64,000 bases of DNA from Sphingobacterium daejeonense (GTDB lineage: Bacteria > Bacteroidota > Bacteroidia > Sphingobacteriales > Sphingobacteriaceae): the NCBI RefSeq assembly GCF_901472535.1, contig NZ_LR590470.1:3720001-3784000 (forward strand), read 5' to 3'. Numbering within the stretch: the stretch's first letter is position 1; each line of letters opens with the position of its first letter. Shown here piece by piece: positions 51,054 through 61,702 of this stretch. The notes beneath the pieces were generated by a model. It was given only the letters and a program-made list of their open reading frames with translations. It was not told the origin of the DNA and did not search any database. Both the position numbers and the translations under genes were made by a program.

Positions 51054-52076
51054 ATGCACAATATTTTTATTATTTATACTGGCGGTACCATTGGTATGGT
51101 TCAAGATTCAGAAACAGGAACCTTTATTCCTTTTGATTTCGAATTGATTGAAAAGAACCTACCTGATTTAAGTCGTTTAAACTATAAACTTACTGTACAT
51201 TCATTTGACCCCATTATTGATTCATCTAATATGCGTCCCAGCATTTGGTTGGAAATGGCTAAAATAATTAGAGACAACTACGAATTATATGATGGTTTTG
51301 TAATTCTTCACGGGTCAGACACCATGGCTTTTTCTGCTTCTATGTTGAGTTTCTTGTTAGAGGGATTGCAAAAACCGATAATCTTCTCTGGATCGCAATT
51401 ACCAATAGGAGAAATTAGAACAGATGCTAGAGAGAACCTGATGACTGCACTTGAGATTGCTTCTGCCAAAAGAGATGGAATCTCTATCATACAAGAGGTT
51501 TGTATCTTGTTTGACAATAAGTTATTTCGCGGTAACAGATCTTTTAAATATAACTCAGACAAATTTGAGGCATTCCGTTCTCCAAACTTCCCTGTATTGG
51601 CGGAGGCCGGAATTCATATCCGATACAATGATGAGGTATTGGTAAATAATGCTGGTCAAGAATTTATATGTCATTATCATATTGATAACCGCGTAGGTGT
51701 GTTAAAACTCTTCCCGGGTATAAGCAAAGATACTATTGAAGCCGTTCTCAATTCAAACGTTAGAAGTATTGTTATGGAAACTTTCGGAAGTGGAAATACA
51801 ATGACTGACTCTTGGTTTTTAGAATTATTGGAGAATGCGATTAAATCTGGCAAGAATATCCTTGATATTTCTCAATGTAAGGTGGGCTCTGTAGAACTGG
51901 GTCGTTATGAGACCTCACAGGGGCTTAAATCTATCGGAGTTCTGAATGGCTATGACATGACATTCGAAACCGCTGTAACCAAGCTTATGTACCTTCAAGG
52001 CGAATTAGAAGGCCAAGAAGATGTTGCGCATTGGGTACAGCAGAGTTTAAGAGGAGAGCTAACTAAAAATGATTAG
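51054..52076 (+). CDS. ansA: Type I (cytoplasmic) L-asparaginase
   Basis: 340 residues with no signal peptide, hence the cytoplasmic type. It hydrolyses asparagine to aspartate and ammonia. First nucleophile Thr in IIYTGGTIGM (about 10-14), second Thr/Asp motif LHGSDTMAFSASMLS (about 84-92), and SGSQLPIGEIRTDARENL, typical of AnsA. It starts 3 nt after the TatD gene. The stop overlaps the convergent folC end by 14 nt. Confidence 0.94.
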   Translation: MHNIFIIYTGGTIGMVQDSETGTFIPFDFELIEKNLPDLSRLNYKLTVHSFDPIIDSSNMRPSIWLEMAKIIRDNYELYDGFVILHGSDTMAFSASMLSFLLEGLQKPIIFSGSQLPIGEIRTDARENLMTALEIASAKRDGISIIQEVCILFDNKLFRGNRSFKYNSDKFEAFRSPNFPVLAEAGIHIRYNDEVLVNNAGQEFICHYHIDNRVGVLKLFPGISKDTIEAVLNSNVRSIVMETFGSGNTMTDSWFLELLENAIKSGKNILDISQCKVGSVELGRYETSQGLKSIGVLNGYDMTFETAVTKLMYLQGELEGQEDVAHWVQQSLRGELTKND

Positions 52077-53365
52077 TTAATACTTCAGCTACCACAAAGG
52101 TACTGCCTCCAATAAATATCAAATCATTTTCTTTATAAGCTTTATTAGCTGCTTTAAAAGCTTCTTCGATAGTTGGGTAAGCATTGCCCTTCAATTCAAA
52201 AGAATGTGCCATATTAGCTAATTCTTCAGCTTTCATAGCACGAGGCATTGCGGGTGCCGAGAAATAATATGTTGCATGTTTTGGCAATAATGGCAAGATA
52301 TGACTCAGGTCCTTATCTCTCATTGCTCCAATAATAAAATGCAGACTATTAAAATTCAAAGTAGTCAAGTTTTGAATGACAGCTTTTATTCCATCTTCAT
52401 TATGACCTGTATCGCAGATAATCCATGGATCGGTTGATAAAGTTTGCCATCTTCCTCTAAGTCCAGTTGATTCTTGTACGTCAGCTAAGCCAGATTTTAC
52501 AGATTCATTTACAATGTTAAATCCTAAATCTCTCAATTGATCGATTGCTGTTAATACACCCAAAATGTTCTTCTTTTGATAGGATCCATTTAGGTCTAGA
52601 TGCCAGGTTTGATTTTGGTTTAATTTTTTTGATTCAACTGTTATTTCTATCCCTTGTTGCTTTTTCTCAGCCTGTTTAACTTCGTAATAATCGTCGGCAA
52701 AAAAACAATGGGCTATTTCCTTCTTTAGCTTTTTGGATAAAGACCTGTTGAATTTCGTTTTGTCGTTCTGAAATTACAACTGGAGTATTGGGTTTTATAA
52801 TCCCTGCCTTCTCTCCTGCAATTTGTTCAAGGGTATCTCCCAGTATATTCATATGGTCCATTCCAATATTTGTAATGACGCATAATTCAGGGGAAATAAT
52901 ATTTGTGCTATCTAATCTACCGCCCAATCCAACTTCAATAACAGCAATATCAACGTTTACTTTCGCAAAGTAATCAAAGGCCATAGCCACGGTTACCTCA
53001 AAGAAGGACGGCTGAATTTCTTCAATTAATTTCCTATGATTATTGACAAAATCAACTACGGTTTGTTGTTCAATCATTTCACCGTCTACACGAATTCGTT
53101 CTCTAAAATCTACAAGGTGTGGTGAAGTGTATAGTCCTGTTTTGTATCCAGCTTTAGCCAGGACAGAGGCTAGCATATGTGAAGTTGATCCTTTGCCATT
53201 GGTTCCGGCAATATGGATTGATTTGAATTTATTTTGAGGGTTGCCAAGAGCTTGGCATAATAGAAGAGTTTTATCTACATCGGGATTGATTGCAGAAGCA
53301 CCATCACGCGTAAACATAGGTAATCGAGCAAATAAATACTCGATTACCTCTGTAAATGTTTTCAT
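52063..53365 (-). CDS. folC: Bifunctional folylpolyglutamate synthase/dihydrofolate synthase, one frameshift
   Basis: About 434 residues. It adds glutamate to dihydropteroate and folates (Mur-ligase-like ATPase). P-loop SIHIAGTNGKGSTSHMLASV (about 45-65), TSPHLVDFRERIRVDG, VGLGGRLDSTN and NIGMDHMNILGDT are plain. The C-terminal domain holds GRWQTLSTDPWIICDTGHNE and FIIGAMRDKD. One extra T (A run 52699-52705 on the plus strand) breaks the frame at about residue 222. As an essential gene in most bacteria it supports the reading that the indel is an error. Confidence 0.93.
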
Positions 53366-53375
53366 ATAATTAGAA

Positions 53376-54197
53376 TTATCTTACTCTAAATCTGAAAGTA
53401 ATAAGACCGGTTTGGGTCTGAGGAGCATTAGGTAATTCGTTCAAACGAGCTCGTTGAACTGCGCTGATACATTTTTCTATCAGTCTGTAGTCAGCGATTG
53501 TTGTTCCTTTAGCTTGTCTAGCTCTTGTGATATTACCACTTTTATCCACTGTAAACTCTATCTTCACGATACCGGTTTGTTGTCCGTTGTCATCGATTTT
53601 AGGTGCACAGTGAATCTTCTGTTTCCAGGGACAACATAGCGTTCCCGAAACCAGATCCACCATCGCCATAGTTACTTGCCAACGGATCCCCTAACTTAGA
53701 ACCTTGATTTCCAGGAGTTGATCCTGTCCCATCACCAGTTCCTTGTGCATTATTCTTTTTGCCTTTATACAAAGCATTTGGGTTCACTGCAGGGGTTGCA
53801 TCTTTTTTCTCTGCTGTTGACTGTTCAGCATTTGCCTTAACAGGTTTTTCAGTTTTAGCAACAACAGGAGCTTCTTCCACATCCTGGGTAGCTACAGCTT
53901 TATCAGCAACTTGCTGTGAAGGTGTAGGAATAGGTGTAGAATTCGGATCAATTTTATCGGGTCTTACATTGTTGGCATTTTCGTCCATGGGACGGTTCAT
54001 CCACACTCATGTAATCTTCGCCCATACCTTCAGGTGATGTACCGTAATTCACGATGATACCACCCATACCATATTCTGGAAGATTTTGACCAAATACAAT
54101 AAAGAAGCCAATGACTCCTAACGCAGCCATTACCAATGTTGAAATCCCTAATGCCTTAGGTAAATTATTTTCTTCTTGAAAATTGATTGTAGTACAT
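53376..54197 (-). CDS. Energy transducer TonB family protein, frameshifted
   Basis: About 273 residues after repair, starting MYYNQFQEENNLPKALGIS at 54197. Breaks: one extra T near the start (about 54180), an extra C at 53989-53991, one G lost near 53625 and one base lost near 53606. Order: a short cytoplasmic part, one membrane helix (STLVMAALGVIGFFIVFG), a periplasmic Pro/Thr/Lys-rich linker (IPTPSQQVADKAVATQ), a Gly-rich stretch, and a C-terminal TonB-like domain (TGIVKIEFTVDKSGNITRAR). It spans the periplasm and passes proton-motive energy to outer membrane transporters. It is the last gene of an ExbB-ExbD-TonB set. Confidence 0.85.
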
Positions 54198-54255
54198 TTT
54201 TCCTTATCACTTCTATTTCGACCTACGAAAGCCTAAAACGTTTAATATTAATTTA

Positions 54256-54665
54256 TTAATCCTTTTTAGGTTCTGTTGCCAACACCATTTTCACCTTCAA
54301 TTTGTTTGCGATGTCCATAACGGAAATCACATTTTTGGATAGGCACAGTACTGTCAGCATAAAGCATAACCGTTAGTTCTTCCCCCAGTCGCCATATTCG
54401 ATTGAATATAAGATTCCAGGTTTTCTAGAGGCATTGCTTGTTTATCCACATGATATACTAAATCGCTAGTAATAGAGATTGTCATTGTCTTTTTAGCCAC
54501 TGACTGTTCTCCAGCACTTGATTTAGGTAAAAGTAATTTTACCACTTGTGGATTTGATACTGCGGAAGCCAACAGGAAGAACAACATCAAGAAAAACATG
54601 ATATCATTCAAGGCAGCTGTATGTACTTCTGCAGCGGGTTTATTTCTTCTATTACGTAAATTCAT
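54256..54665 (-). CDS. exbD: Biopolymer transport protein ExbD/TolR, two frameshifts
   Basis: About 136 residues. It has one N-terminal membrane helix containing the conserved proton-carrying Asp (AALNDIMFFLMLFFLLAS), then a periplasmic domain (VKLLLPKSSAGEQSVAKKT; ISITSDLVYHVDKQAM) that ends KMVLATEPKKD once two extra bases (G run near 54395-54399 and A run near 54333-54337) are removed. It works with ExbB as the motor for TonB. It lies between exbB and the TonB gene. Confidence 0.88.
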
Positions 54666-54697
54666 GTTAAGTTATTTTAAAGATTAGGATGCTTAGC

Positions 54698-55400
54698 TTA
54701 CATGCTAGGCTCATCCAATAAATCGATAAATTCGATTGCGTCAGTTTCGATGCGCAAAATCAAGCGCTCAACCATCATGTTCAAAATATGGTATCCGATA
54801 TATGCCAAGATACCAATTGTAAGACCAGATGCAGAAGCAATCATCTTAACGTAAAGACCACCAGATACGGAACCGATATCGATACCGCCAGCCATCTCTA
54901 CATCACGGAAAATCTGGATTACCCCGAAGATTGTACCAACGAAACCAAGCATTGGAGCAATACCTGCGATAATACCTAAGATATTGATGTTTTTTCTCAA
55001 GTCTAGAAACCTCTAGTTTACCTTGATTTTCAATAGCACCTTCAATATCTTTAATTGGGCGTCCAACACGTGTCAACCCTTTTTGTAACATTCTTGACAA
55101 TGCTGAATTGTTGGAACGACATGCAGCCATTGCTGCATCAATTTTTCCAGACAAAACGTTACTTTTCACCTGTGCCAATAATCCACCTTCGGATCTACTT
55201 GCTTTACGAATAGTAATATAACGTTCGAAAAAGATAACCAATCCTAGGAAGAATAATAATAGGATCGGAATCATAATCCATCCACCCTTCATTAGGAGTT
55301 CTAAAAGATTAAGATCATCTGTAGGAGTAGCTAATGCTACTGGTTGTTGTACCGCTTGATTCAATGTATCAACGATTCCAGGGTTTTGTACTAACGACAT
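54698..55400 (-). CDS. exbB: MotA/TolQ/ExbB proton channel family protein, one frameshift
   Basis: About 234 residues with three membrane helices: IMIPILLLFFLGLVIFFERY near residue 42, then LGIIAGIAPMLGFVGTIFGV with the conserved channel Thr region, and GLTIGILAYIGYHIL. The middle cytosolic loop has RMLQKGLTRVGRPIKDIEGA. One extra A in the run at 54990-54995 breaks the frame just before helix 2. It forms the inner-membrane proton channel with ExbD. First gene of the exbB-exbD-tonB set and 38 nt downstream of the HU-CCDC81/SPOR gene. Confidence 0.9.
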
Positions 55401-55438
55401 AGTTTAATAACGTATTTTTTGCTGTTTGATTGATTTAC

Positions 55439-56488
55439 TTATTTAATTTTTTGACTCCATGCATCTGCGACATATTGTTTTCTTACAATTCTCAATGCTG
55501 AATCTGCTTGTTCTTTTGTTTCATAGGAATCCCAAATCACCTTCTTTTTGTTATGCGCCAAATTACTTGGAATCACTCTTACAGATTCGACACCTGCTTT
55601 ATTGAAAGACTCTGCTTGTTCGTACGCTTGTGCCAAAGTGTTATGTGTACCTATCACTATCTGATAGGTATGATTTTCTGGTATTAAAGGATTATAGACC
55701 TTCTTTCCTGCAACTGTAGCAGCACTATCAGGAGCATTTGGATTCGTAGATAAATGTAGAATCCTGAGGCGTTCCGATATTGGCTGTAGAATCTGTAGCA
55801 GGTTCTTCTATACCTGCATTCAATAGGCTGTCAGATCTTAAGGCTGCTTCTTTGACTGAATTTGTATGATTCACATAAAGCAATCCAGCTATAATCAAAA
55901 TTGCGAGGACTGCTGCCCAGATATACCATTTTGATTTATTTGGAGCTTGAGGTTCTTCATAATACTCTTCAGTAGCTACAGCTTCTGTCTCTTGCTCTAA
56001 ATTCTCTGCGGCATCATCCACAGGCACTGTTTCTTCTATTGGTGTTTCCACAACCGGCACAATCTCTTCAATAGGTGGACCTTCCACCACTGGCAGAGCT
56101 GTACCTTCAATAGGTTGAAGCTGAAAACCGCTTAAGTCTTCTGCTTTAAATACTAAAGAAGAACCGTGCTTGATTAGCTGTCCGACCATGGTTCAAGGTA
56201 ACTGAACCATTTTCCTTGATAGTTTCCAGAAGGTTAAAAACTGCTTCCTGAACTTCCGCCTCAGCGGCTTGTCTAGATGATTGAGTTGACTGCTGAATAA
56301 AGTCAATAAAATCAACACCATCAGTAGACTTGCTATCAAATTCCAGATATTTTACAGGAGGTAAATACACTCCTCTGCGGTCATCATATACCGAAGGTGT
56401 ATGAATGCGTTTGAAAACTCCCAAAACCCTTCACATACACTTCGTTTCTATGCTTTAATACCTGATGAATGTATCTTCCTAAATCCAT
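55439..56488 (-). CDS. HU-CCDC81-like and SPOR domain-containing membrane protein, frameshifted
   Basis: About 349 residues from MDLGRYIHQVLKHRNEVYVK at 56488. Breaks: an extra G at 56420-56422, an extra G near 56185 and a net +1 near 55748-55752. The N-terminal about 130 residues match the two CCDC81-like prokaryotic HU domains (FIDFIQQSTQSSRQAAEAEV; LLETIKENGSVTLNHVGQL). A Pro/Glu/Val-rich linker, one membrane helix (WYIWAAVLAILIIAGLLYV) and a periplasmic SPOR domain at the C-terminus follow (HTYQIVIGTHNTLAQAYEQA). SPOR domains bind denuded glycan strands at the septum, so this may link cytoplasmic HU-like polymers or DNA with peptidoglycan (inference). Confidence 0.8.
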
Positions 56489-56525
56489 TTATTCGTTTGC
56501 TGATGCAAATTTAAAGTTTGTTAGA

Positions 56526-58249
56526 TTAAAACGAAAAATTTAAACCACCTAAAATATTAAAACCTAATTTAGGATAGTATAAATAACGTTGGTATTCTGT
56601 GTTCAGCATGTTATTTGCTTTCACAAAAACACCTAAGTATTTTGTTGCCTTATACTCAGCACCCGCGCTTAAATCAAAGAACGATGCAATCGTTTCTTTA
56701 TTGAATGCATCTGCAATCAATACTCCATTTGAATCATAGCTATATTGAGGTGCATATGCATTTCCATGGAACAATGCTTCAGCATCAATAAACAATTTCT
56801 CAGAAATATTGAATCTAGCATTAGCTGCTAAGCGCATTTTTGGAAGGTGCCAAGCCTCTTCTTGGTTCACCATGGTATACTGATCGATGTTTAAGCGACC
56901 TCCAAGATTCACCAATTGTGATAACCTTACATTAATTTCACCTTCGATACCCTACATGTTTTACGGCTTCATCTCCGTTACCATCATATACTAAATCAAA
57001 TCTGAAAGGTGTTTCCATATTGTTTACAAACATTGCCATGTTTTCAACTTTTCTGTAGAAACCTTTCACCTTGTAACCGAATGTTGCACCTGCATTTCCT
57101 TTAATACCACCATAGATATTCATACGGTCGATAGTGTTTTGGATATTAAAGTTTGGGACCTAGGTAAGGATTCAGTCTAGTAAAATCACGGAATGATCCT
57201 TTTTCAACTCCTCCGGTCACACCTCCAAAGATGTAAAAATACTTAGGTGCCAGGGCGAAATCGATTTCTGCTTCAGGGAATACATTAAATCTAGAGTTGT
57301 CTCCAAATTCTGAAACGATGTTTGCACCTAAAGTGATATTATAGTTATCCCCTTTGAAACGGATATAAGGATTAATACTTGCAATTGAGTTGTTCAATTT
57401 ACCATTATCGGTATTATTTACACCGGTAATACCATTGTAATCCAATGCAAGATTTGCCCCTGCATTGAAGGCACGGTATCTTTTATTTAAATATCCTGAT
57501 AGGGCGATTGAGTTTTCCTTAGCACTAAATTTATCGCTGTATGTGTAAGCATCTGCTTTTACAGAGTAGCTTAATGCATCTTCGTTTTCAGGGTCATAGT
57601 TGCTTGTCAACTCGCCTGTGAAATAAATATCATTGAATCGTTGTGCTTCGCGAGTTGGATTAATGGTATTTCCATCAATGTTTTCAGGAATACCATAAAA
57701 ACGTGTTCCAAACCCATTATATCCAATCACTCCATCTAGGGTAAATAAAGGGAAAATACGGCGTCCAAAAACTCCGACTTCTTGTTTAGAGAATTTTTGA
57801 TCTTCTAAATTACCTTTTTGACCTAAATGTTTTGCGAATCCTCCGAATCTGATATCTTCATAATCTTCGACAGCAAAATAAGCTTCGCCTAAGATTGTGT
57901 TGAAGTTACCAGCTCCAAATTTGAAATAGTTACTTTTATGGTCCAATATTTTTGAGAATGGCGTTTCCATAATTCTCAATTCACTCAGACCTGTATTGAT
58001 ATCTAATTTTTTATCAGGAACACTACCATAGCTCAGCTTAGGCATGTATTCTCTTTTGTTAGTCATATCAGGACTACGACGGATTTTTACTGCGTCAGCA
58101 AGAATAGGTCTATAATCACGAACGATATCAAATGAATCCAAAGTTACAGGGCGGTCGGTAGTGTCTCTTCTTTGAGCTTGTGCTCCTATCCCCATCCCCA
58201 ACAACAAGGTTAATATTGCAGATTGTTTAAAAACAGTGTTCAACTTCAT
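56526..58249 (-). CDS. Outer membrane beta-barrel protein (TonB-dependent-receptor-like), two frameshifts
   Basis: About 575 residues with a signal peptide ending GIGAQAQ. The mature protein is a series of amphipathic beta strands ending NILGGLNFSF with the C-terminal aromatic residue of outer membrane barrels. Sections such as NAGATFGYKVKGFYRKVENM and AGAEYKATKYLGVFVKANNM resemble the barrel of TonB-dependent receptors, but no plug domain is seen. Extra bases at 57152-57154 (A) and 56950-56952 (G) break the frame. The start overlaps the TPR gene stop (ATGA), so the two are translationally coupled. Function unknown. Confidence 0.75.
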
Positions 58250-61200
58250 CTTTTCCTATTCTTATTTAATTTTTTCCATAATTTTTTCGCTTCATCCAAA
58301 ATACCATCTTCAGTATTTTCATAATTGTCGATGACACTTTCTAATGTTGATTTTGCTTGGAATTTATCTCCTTTAGCGTCGTATGCTTGAGCCATTATGA
58401 TAAATCCTTTTGCAACCCAATAATCGTATGAAGAGAAGGAATCAGATATGTCAAGTGCAGATTTGATTGCACCATCATAATTTTTATTTTTCAATTGTTG
58501 TTCCGCTACCAAGAATCTTGCTTCTGCTCCGGTCTCAGTTTTAGACTTCAATGCAGCTAAGTTTAATTCTTTCATACCTTCACCACCTTTAGAAGTTGAC
58601 AAGTAAGCTTTTGCCAGCATATAAGGTGTGCTCTAGCAATTTCTTCTTCAGAAGACTTTTCATACTTCTTGATAATGTTAGCATAGTTCAATGTCTCAGC
58701 GTAATCACCCATATTGAAGTAACTGATCAATAGGTTATTTACTGCCCAACCATAATTCTCTTTGTACTCAGAAGTTAACTCTAACTTCTTCAATACCTGA
58801 ACTGCCTCATTATATGCTTTATTTCTGATATGTAATTTCGATACAGAAATCAATGTACGCTCGGTATATGCAGATGTCCAATCATTCATAATGATATTGA
58901 AATCATGCATTGCTTCTGTGTCATTGCCTAAATTCGCGTTACTTTCAGCACGGATAAAACGAGCATGTTTCTCTTGAATTGGTTTAGGGAATTTATCAAA
59001 GTATGCATTGACAGCTTCAATGGATGCCTGCCAGTTTCCGCGGTCAAATAATGTTCTTGCGATTGAGAATGTATGAGCATCCTGTTCAGCAGTACTTAAG
59101 TCACCGATGTTCGTACTTGTAGCATAGCGGATATATCCGGAAGCATCACCTTTATCTAAATAAATGTTCTCAATAGATGCCAATGCTTGTTTAGCCTCAT
59201 CTGTAGTAGGATATTGGTTTACTACTCTTTGGAATGTAGCCAATGCAGCATCGTTATCATCTTTGTTATATTGAACTAGACCAATTGTGGTAAGAGCTCT
59301 AGGAACATATGAACTTCTAGGGTATTGTTCAACCATTTTTTGAAGTCCATCGATAGCCCGGTCGTGATCACCCATTAAGAAATAAGTGTATGGCACTTCA
59401 AACGCAACATCATCTGCATAGTTTGATTTCGGGTATTTCGACATCACAGAATTCAATGTCGAAATCTTTCCATTATTATCACCTTGTAAACCTAATAAGA
59501 TACCTTTTTGGAACAAAGCATAATCTTGACTTTGTGCACCAGAAGAGATCAATCTATCGTAGTAATTAGCTGCTTTGCTATAGTTCTTGATTGCTAAATA
59601 CGAATCCGCAGCACGAGCCATGGCATCATTTCTAGTATTCAGGTCAATACCGTCTTTACCACCACCAGCTAAGAAACGTTCAAAGTAATTAGCCGCAGTA
59701 CTGTAGTTGTCAGCTCTGAATGCTGCATATGCCAAAGCATAGTTAGCATAGTTATAAACTTCAGTTTTTCTAGCTGCTGGTAATTGCAAGAATTTGTTGA
59801 ATGCAGCAACTGCTTCTTTGTATTTGCGAACTTCGTACATTGCTTCAGCTTTCCAATAGGTTGCTAGAGCAAATATTTCCTCATCGTAACGGTTTGCTTC
59901 AGAACGCATAAACATGGAAATAGCATTTTCAAATGCACGTTCATTGTAGTATTCAAGACCACGGTAATAAGTTACTTTTTGGTATGCTGCATTGGCGTCT
60001 TTACCTCTAGTTGGCAAATCTTCCAATACATCTACCGCAGCACGGTAGTTTTTGGTACTCAATAAAACTTCTGCCAATAATGTCTTAGCTTCTTCCTGGC
60101 GCTTTGACCTTGGATAAGTCTGCATATACTCGTTAACAGCATCCAGAGCTACTTGGTGGAATTCTAAGTCATACGACAATTTCGCATAATTGAATAAACC
60201 TTCTTCTTTTAATTGTGGATCAAAATCCAATTTTGATGCTCTGAAGAAAGCATTTCTAGCGCTTTGTTTATTGCCAGTCTTTAAAAATGCATCCCCTAAA
60301 GTAATCATGGCACTTTTGGAAATAAGCATCAGGTTCTTCTAATTTTTCTAATTCGGAGATCGCTTTTTCGTATTCACCTAATTTGTAATTGATATAACCA
60401 ATTTGGTAGCTATCTTGGTTGTTCTGAGTTTTGCCTTGATCCTGAGCTTGGAAACCTATCGTAAAATTCTTTTGATTTTTCTAAATCTCCCTTGATAAAA
60501 TATGTTGCAGCTACTATACGCAACATTTCAAGTTTCGCTTTCCTGTTTAGTTGTTTCTAACTTAGGGAGAGCGTAAGCCCAATACTTCATCGTAACGTTT
60601 ATCTAAGAAGTATAAAGCTGTGATATAATATGGATAACTGTTTTCATAAGTTTTTGAACCTTCAAGACGTTCAAATTCATTTAAAGCAGTTTTATATTCT
60701 TGATTTAAATAGCTTTAGGTATGCTGAATAATAGATTGATGCTTCCTGATACTGGCCGCTTTTGGTCCTTCAATTCATTGAATACAGGTCTTGCAGCTTC
60801 ATAATCACCAGTCATGAATTTTGAATAGGCAAGTTTGAAACGATATTCCGTATTCTCTGCACCTGCCAAATTCTTGCTATCTATTTTTTCAAACCACTCA
60901 ATTGCTTTTGGATAATCTTTTGAGCATAATAAGACTTACCGATTTGGAAATAAGCGGCTTTTGAGTTAGCACTTGCCGGGTAGTCTTTAATATATTTTAA
61001 GAAACGATTTTCAGCATCTGTTTCACCTAGTTCAAGTGCGCAGACTGCTTGGTAGTATCTTACATTTTCTTTTAATAAACTTAGTTCCTTGGTTTCATCT
61101 AATTGGAGAGAAGATTTAGTTCTGATTTCTTCAAACTTATCGAACTGTTTTGCCGCCGAACTGAACTTCCCTCTTTCATACAGCTCTAGACCATCCTTAT

Positions 61201-61296
61201 AGGCTTTATTTACCTCTTGCCAAGCAGAATGTTGCGCCAATACTGGTGTACTCAATAAGCTCATCGCCACACCTAACTGGTAAATTTTTTATACAT
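58246..61296 (-). CDS. Large secreted TPR protein, about ten frameshifts
   Basis: About 1015 residues, starting MYKKFTSLGVAMSLLSTPV at 61296 with a signal peptide ending LAQ. The whole mature part is TPR-like helix pairs in tandem (AYKDGLELYERGKFSSAAKQ; AISMFMRSEANRYDEEIFAL; AIDGLQKMVEQYPRSSYVPR; ALATFQRVVNQYPTTDEAKQ). Such repeats build a protein-binding superhelix. The frame is clean from 58625 to 60329 but has about seven single-base indels in 60330-60890 and one each near 61277 and 58610. Its stop overlaps the start of the outer membrane barrel gene, so a partnership at the outer membrane is likely (inference). Confidence 0.82.
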
Positions 61297-61590
61297 ATGA
61301 TTGAATACTCCTTAAAATGAATGCTTTTTTGTTTATCGATTTTGTTGTATCAATGTGATAACATGATACAACTCCTTCAACCTACGAAATTAATGTATAA
61401 CTTGTATGTTTTCCTCAAAAGTTGTTAACAACTGTGGATAACCTAGAGGTTTTAACGATATTTAACATTAGCAAGGAAGAGGTTAATTTTAGTCGGTAGA
61501 AACTCAAGGATATTTCGAGGACGAGCGAAAAGTTTTTGGATGGGATTATAGCTCCAAAAACCTAATATTTGACAATAAAAATAAAGGATA
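61297..61590. other. AT-rich intergenic region with a DnaA-box-like site
   Basis: No gene is seen. TGTGGATAA at 61433-61441 is the complement of TTATCCACA, a perfect DnaA-box consensus, and follows the palindrome GTTGTTAACAAC. Only weaker box-like sites are nearby. It probably also holds the promoter of the large TPR gene, though no clear TAnnTTTG was found. Confidence 0.4.
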
Positions 61591-61637
61591 AAAAAAGCGT
61601 ATGAATACTGACTACAGCAATCTTACGCTTTTGTAAA
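61591..61637 (-). terminator. Terminator of the pyrR-pyrB operon
   Basis: AAAAGCGTA and TACGCTTTTTTT form a stem with a 22-nt loop on the minus strand, followed by a T run, about 65 nt past the pyrB stop. Confidence 0.65.
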
Positions 61638-61702
61638 AATATTAAGACGTTATCTCTCTGTTAAGATCGACAGCTCTCTATTGTCTTATTTCGATTGTCT
61701 AA

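Noticed and set aside
61420..61441. Replication origin
   Set aside because: Only one perfect DnaA box, no box cluster and no strand switch of genes around it.
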